Shown here: positions 58,487 to 64,000 of the stretch, one piece after another | Numbering within the stretch: position 1 is the stretch's first letter | How the letters are laid out: each line of letters begins with the position of its first letter | Assembly (NCBI RefSeq): GCF_028548475.1 | Contig: NZ_JAQQLE010000001.1 | Location: forward strand, 124,001 to 188,000 | DNA: 64,000 nucleotides | Direction: 5' to 3' | Origin: Vogesella margarita | GTDB taxonomy: Bacteria; Pseudomonadota; Gammaproteobacteria; Burkholderiales; Chromobacteriaceae | The notes under the pieces: model-generated | The model's input: the letters and a program-made list of their open reading frames with translations, nothing else | What the model was told of the DNA's origin: nothing | Databases searched by the model: none | Made by a program: the position numbers and the translations under genes

Positions 58487-58664
58487 TGTGCTATTCACCG
58501 GTAATGGCGAGTGATGTCGATGTGTTGCCGATTGGTGGTCGGTGCAGAACAACTTGCCGGGCGCGCGCATTTTTTGTAAGGTTGACGCCAGCGTAAACAA
58601 GGGCTTAGGCGATGATGGCGACTGTATCCATTGTTCGGAAAAGCATCAGTCACGGCGAGCGGTC

Positions 58665-58694
58665 TTGCCGAAAAGGCCGAAAACAGGATATACT
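58665..58694 (+). promoter_or_regulatory. Candidate promoter of carA
   Basis: TTGCCG (58665-58670), 18 bp, TATACT (58689-58694), giving a leader of about 85 nt. Confidence 0.5.
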
Positions 58695-58708
58695 TGAAAA
58701 GTTTAACC

Positions 58709-58743
58709 GAACGGGACAAGCGCACGTCGCTATAGTCCCGTTT
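58709..58743 (+). promoter_or_regulatory. Hairpin in the carA leader
   Basis: AACGGGAC and GTCCCGTT arms around AAGCGCACGTCGCTATA (with an inner GCG/CGC pairing), followed by TGTTGT. It lies between the candidate promoter and carA and could be an attenuator responding to pyrimidine or arginine supply; the rest of the 359-bp gap (58487-58660) shows nothing clear. Confidence 0.4.
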
Positions 58744-58786
58744 GTTGTATCCATAAATCAAAAATATCATTATTAGGAGCCAGCCA

Positions 58787-59920
58787 GTGACAACCGTACC
58801 CGCGATTCTAGCCTTGGCTGACGGCACGCTGTTCAAAGGCGTCGCCATCGGAGCCAACGGCCACACCGTCGGAGAGGTGGTATTCAATACCGCCATGACC
58901 GGTTATCAGGAAATCCTTACCGACCCGTCCTATACCCGGCAGATCGTCACCCTGACTTATCCTCATATCGGCAACGTCGGCGCCAACTCGGAAGACACCG
59001 AGTCCGGCGCCGTCTTTGCATCCGGCCTGATCATCCGTGATCTGCCGCTGCTGCACAGCAACTTCCGTGCGGAAGAGTCGCTGTCCGATTATCTGAAGAG
59101 AAACAATGTCGTCGCCATCGCCGACATCGACACCCGCAAGCTGACCCGCATCCTGCGCGAAAAAGGCGCCCAGCCTGGCTGCATCATGGCCGGTGACATC
59201 GACGAGGCGAAAGCCGTCGAGCTGGCGCGCGGTTTCGGCAGCATGGCCGGCCAGGATCTGGCCAAGGTGGTCAGCTGCAAGGAAGCCTACGGCTGGACGA
59301 CACGCGAATGGCGTCTGGGCCAGGGCTATGTCGAGCAAACCGATACCCCGTTCCACGTGGTGGCCTACGATTTCGGCGTCAAGCGCAACATCCTGCGCAT
59401 GCTGGCCGAGCGCGGCTGCAAGCTGACCGTGGTACCGGCCGAGACGCCGGCCAAGGATGTGCTGGCGCTGAATCCGGACGGTGTGTTCCTGTCCAACGGC
59501 CCTGGCGATCCGGAGCCTTGCGACTACGCGATCAGCGCCATCCGCGACATCCTGGACACCAAGTTGCCGGTATTCGGTATCTGCCTCGGCCACCAGCTGC
59601 TGGGCCTGGCGACCGGCGGCAAGACTTCCAAGATGAAGTTCGGCCACCACGGTGCCAACCACCCGGTGCAGGATCTGGATTCCGGCCGCGTGATGATTAC
59701 CAGCCAGAACCACGGTTTCCAGGTCGACGAGTCCAGCCTTGCGGCCAACGTGCGGGTCACCCACCGTTCGCTGTTCGACCAGACGGTGCAGGGCATCGCG
59801 CTGACCGACCGTCCGGCGTTCTCGTTCCAGGGGCACCCTGAGGCGAGCCCGGGTCCGGAAGACGTGGCCTACCTGTTCGACCGCTTCATCGGCATGATGG
59901 CCGCGCACAAGCAGGCCTGA
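58787..59920 (+). CDS. carA: Carbamoyl-phosphate synthase, small (glutaminase) subunit
   Basis: Releases ammonia from glutamine for carbamoyl phosphate, the precursor of arginine and pyrimidines. The 377-residue product starts with GTG (AGGAG at 58774-58778) and has the class I amidotransferase triad: Cys266 in [11 protein letters not shown] and His/Glu in [13 protein letters not shown]. It is split from carB by a LysE-type gene. One copy of TTGCGGCCAACGTG (59739) reads LAANVR. Confidence 0.97.
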   Translation: MTTVPAILALADGTLFKGVAIGANGHTVGEVVFNTAMTGYQEILTDPSYTRQIVTLTYPHIGNVGANSEDTESGAVFASGLIIRDLPLLHSNFRAEESLSDYLKRNNVVAIADIDTRKLTRILREKGAQPGCIMAGDIDEAKAVELARGFGSMAGQDLAKVVSCKEAYGWTTREWRLGQGYVEQTDTPFHVVAYDFGVKRNILRMLAERGCKLTVVPAETPAKDVLALNPDGVFLSNGPGDPEPCDYAISAIRDILDTKLPVFGICLGHQLLGLATGGKTSKMKFGHHGANHPVQDLDSGRVMITSQNHGFQVDESSLAANVRVTHRSLFDQTVQGIALTDRPAFSFQGHPEASPGPEDVAYLFDRFIGMMAAHKQA

Positions 59921-59936
59921 TCACGGAGGACGCATC

Positions 59937-60584
59937 ATGTTCGGCATCACTGACCTGAGCACCTACATACTCGGCACCATCTTCATCGTGCTGCTGCCGG
60001 GCCCCAATTCGATGTATGTGCTGTCGGTAGCGGCACAGCGCGGGGTACGCGCCGGCTTTGCCGGTGCTTGTGGCGTGTTCGTTGGTGATTTCGTGCTGAT
60101 GACCCTGGCCGCAACCGGCGCCGCCGGTCTGCTACAGGCCAATCCGGCGCTGTTTGCCATCGTCAAGTATGCCGGTGGTGCCTATCTGGCGTGGCTGGGC
60201 ATCGCCATGCTGCGTGGCGCCTGGGCCGGCTGGCAACAGCGCCGCCAGGGCCAGAGCGCGGCGACTGCGCCGGCGCTGGACATGAGCCGTCCGTTTTCCA
60301 GGGCCTTGCTGATCAGCCTGATGAACCCGAAGGCGATCCTGTTCTTCGTGTCGTTCTTCGTGCAGTTCGTCGATCCGGCCTATCCGTACCCGGCACTGAC
60401 CTTTGCCATCCTCGGCGCCATCGTGCAGCTGTGCAGCGCGCTGTACCTGACCACGCTGATCCTGGCCGGCAACCACCTGGCCGAGGCGTTCCGTCGCCGC
60501 CGTCGCCTGTCGGCGGCGCTGGGCGGGGCGGTCGGTGCCATGTTTATCGGCTTCGGCGCCAAGTTGGCCGCCGCCAGCCTGTAA
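59937..60584 (+). CDS. LysE/RhtB-family amino-acid exporter
   Basis: A 215-residue membrane protein with five to six helices and the family N-terminus LLPGPNSMYVLSVAAQRGVR, followed by GVFVGDFVLM and LMNPKAILFFVSFFVQFV. By family it exports an amino acid (the closest described type is the leucine exporter LeuE); the substrate is not known. ACGGAGGA precedes the ATG. It lies between carA and carB, same strand, 16 bp after carA, so it should be cotranscribed with arginine and pyrimidine precursor synthesis. Confidence 0.9.
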   Translation: MFGITDLSTYILGTIFIVLLPGPNSMYVLSVAAQRGVRAGFAGACGVFVGDFVLMTLAATGAAGLLQANPALFAIVKYAGGAYLAWLGIAMLRGAWAGWQQRRQGQSAATAPALDMSRPFSRALLISLMNPKAILFFVSFFVQFVDPAYPYPALTFAILGAIVQLCSALYLTTLILAGNHLAEAFRRRRRLSAALGGAVGAMFIGFGAKLAAASL

Positions 60585-60661
60585 TACCCGGCGTCTCCGG
60601 CAGCAGGCCGCGTCAGTCTGCCGGAGCGTGTAAAACTATTGAACAATATTGAGCGATTACC

Positions 60662-63871
<3,210 letters not shown>

Positions 63872-63877
63872 GCACGG

Positions 63878-63909
63878 TCAAAGGTTGGCCGCATGCGGCC
63901 AACCTTTGA
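63878..63909. repeat. 32-bp perfect palindrome after carB, inverted pair of the dispersed word
   Basis: Arms of 16 bp, TCAAAGGTTGGCCGCA and TGCGGCCAACCTTTGA, with no loop base. It can form a cruciform or RNA hairpin but lacks a T run. It starts 7 bp after the carB stop. Confidence 0.93.
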
Positions 63910-63958
63910 ACCCGGAGCAAAATCTCGTTACAATCACCGCTGAATCAAACGTCCAGCA

Positions 63959-63992
63959 AAGCCGCCGTCCCGTACGGCGGCTTGCGCTTTTA
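63959..63992 (+). terminator. Hairpin near the window end
   Basis: AAGCCGCCGT and ACGGCGGCTT arms around CCCGT, followed by GCGCTTTTA. It may end the car operon transcript or belong to the leader of the next gene, which lies outside. Confidence 0.5.
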
Positions 63993-64000
63993 TCACAGGG

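Overview
The window reads as ordinary, gene-dense core chromosome of a GC-rich betaproteobacterium, most likely order Neisseriales, family Chromobacteriaceae (Vogesella, Chromobacterium or Aquitalea type). This rests on the tpiA-secG-tRNA-Leu-nuoA-N order, the DUF2818 gene after nuoN, a PilB-PilC-PilD-CoaE-ZapD-YacG block, an SAH riboswitch before ahcY, a trimeric-type porin and two LpxL-type acyltransferases. The genus is an inference; no rRNA is present. I see no prophage, insertion sequence, CRISPR array or toxin-antitoxin pair.

Layout. 1-567: 5' part of pstS (minus strand). 714-1910: tpiA, secG, tRNA-Leu. 2004-16767: the complete 14-gene complex I operon plus a DUF2818 gene. 17112-18875: two lipid A-type acyltransferases (minus). 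18946-22797: a methyl-cycle block (metK, SAH riboswitch, ahcY, metF). 22831-25812: a UPF0114 membrane protein, a degenerate GGDEF sensor and an Lrp/AsnC regulator. 26083-28896: tyrosine catabolism (hpd, fahA, maiA). 29007-29181: two identical tRNA-Phe. 29294-36218: marC, an RlmL-type methyltransferase with a very long repetitive disordered N-terminus, mutY and relA. 36442-38348: deoD, a candidate small RNA, rplM-rpsI. 38470-42440: argC, erpA, cheR, a truncated globin, folB, plsY. 42502-45171: photolyase and a porin. 45341-50716: pilB-pilC-pilD-coaE-zapD-yacG. 50786-54474: amiC, tsaE, queG, a GNAT protein, a MaoC hydratase. 54780-58427: etfBA and an acyl-CoA dehydrogenase. 58787-63871: carA, a LysE-family exporter, carB.

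The main unexplained signal is a dispersed DNA word. The 9-mer GCGGCCAAC (or its complement GTTGGCCGC) occurs about 46 times by eye in 64 kb, where roughly one or two would be expected by chance. It is often extended to TTGCGGCCAACCTTG. It lies on both strands, inside genes (as Ala-Ala-Asn-Leu/Val, Val-Gly-Arg or Leu-Ala-Ala) and between genes, and intergenic copies are often inverted pairs that act as, or resemble, transcription terminators. A perfect palindromic form reads as AANVGR in two unrelated proteins. Density, orientation and terminator use match DNA uptake sequences of Neisseriaceae and Pasteurellaceae, but the word is different and the canonical Neisseria word GCCGTCTGAA was not seen. 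I propose it as an uptake-signal-like repeat; the type IV pilus genes pilBCD in the same window are compatible with that. The count was made by eye and the function is inference.

Other items worth attention: a candidate sRNA with an anti-Shine-Dalgarno loop before rplM, the disordered repeat domain on the methyltransferase, a GGDEF protein with a lost active site, head-to-head overlapping start codons of tsaE and queG, and a multi-hairpin RNA element before the acyl-CoA dehydrogenase gene.
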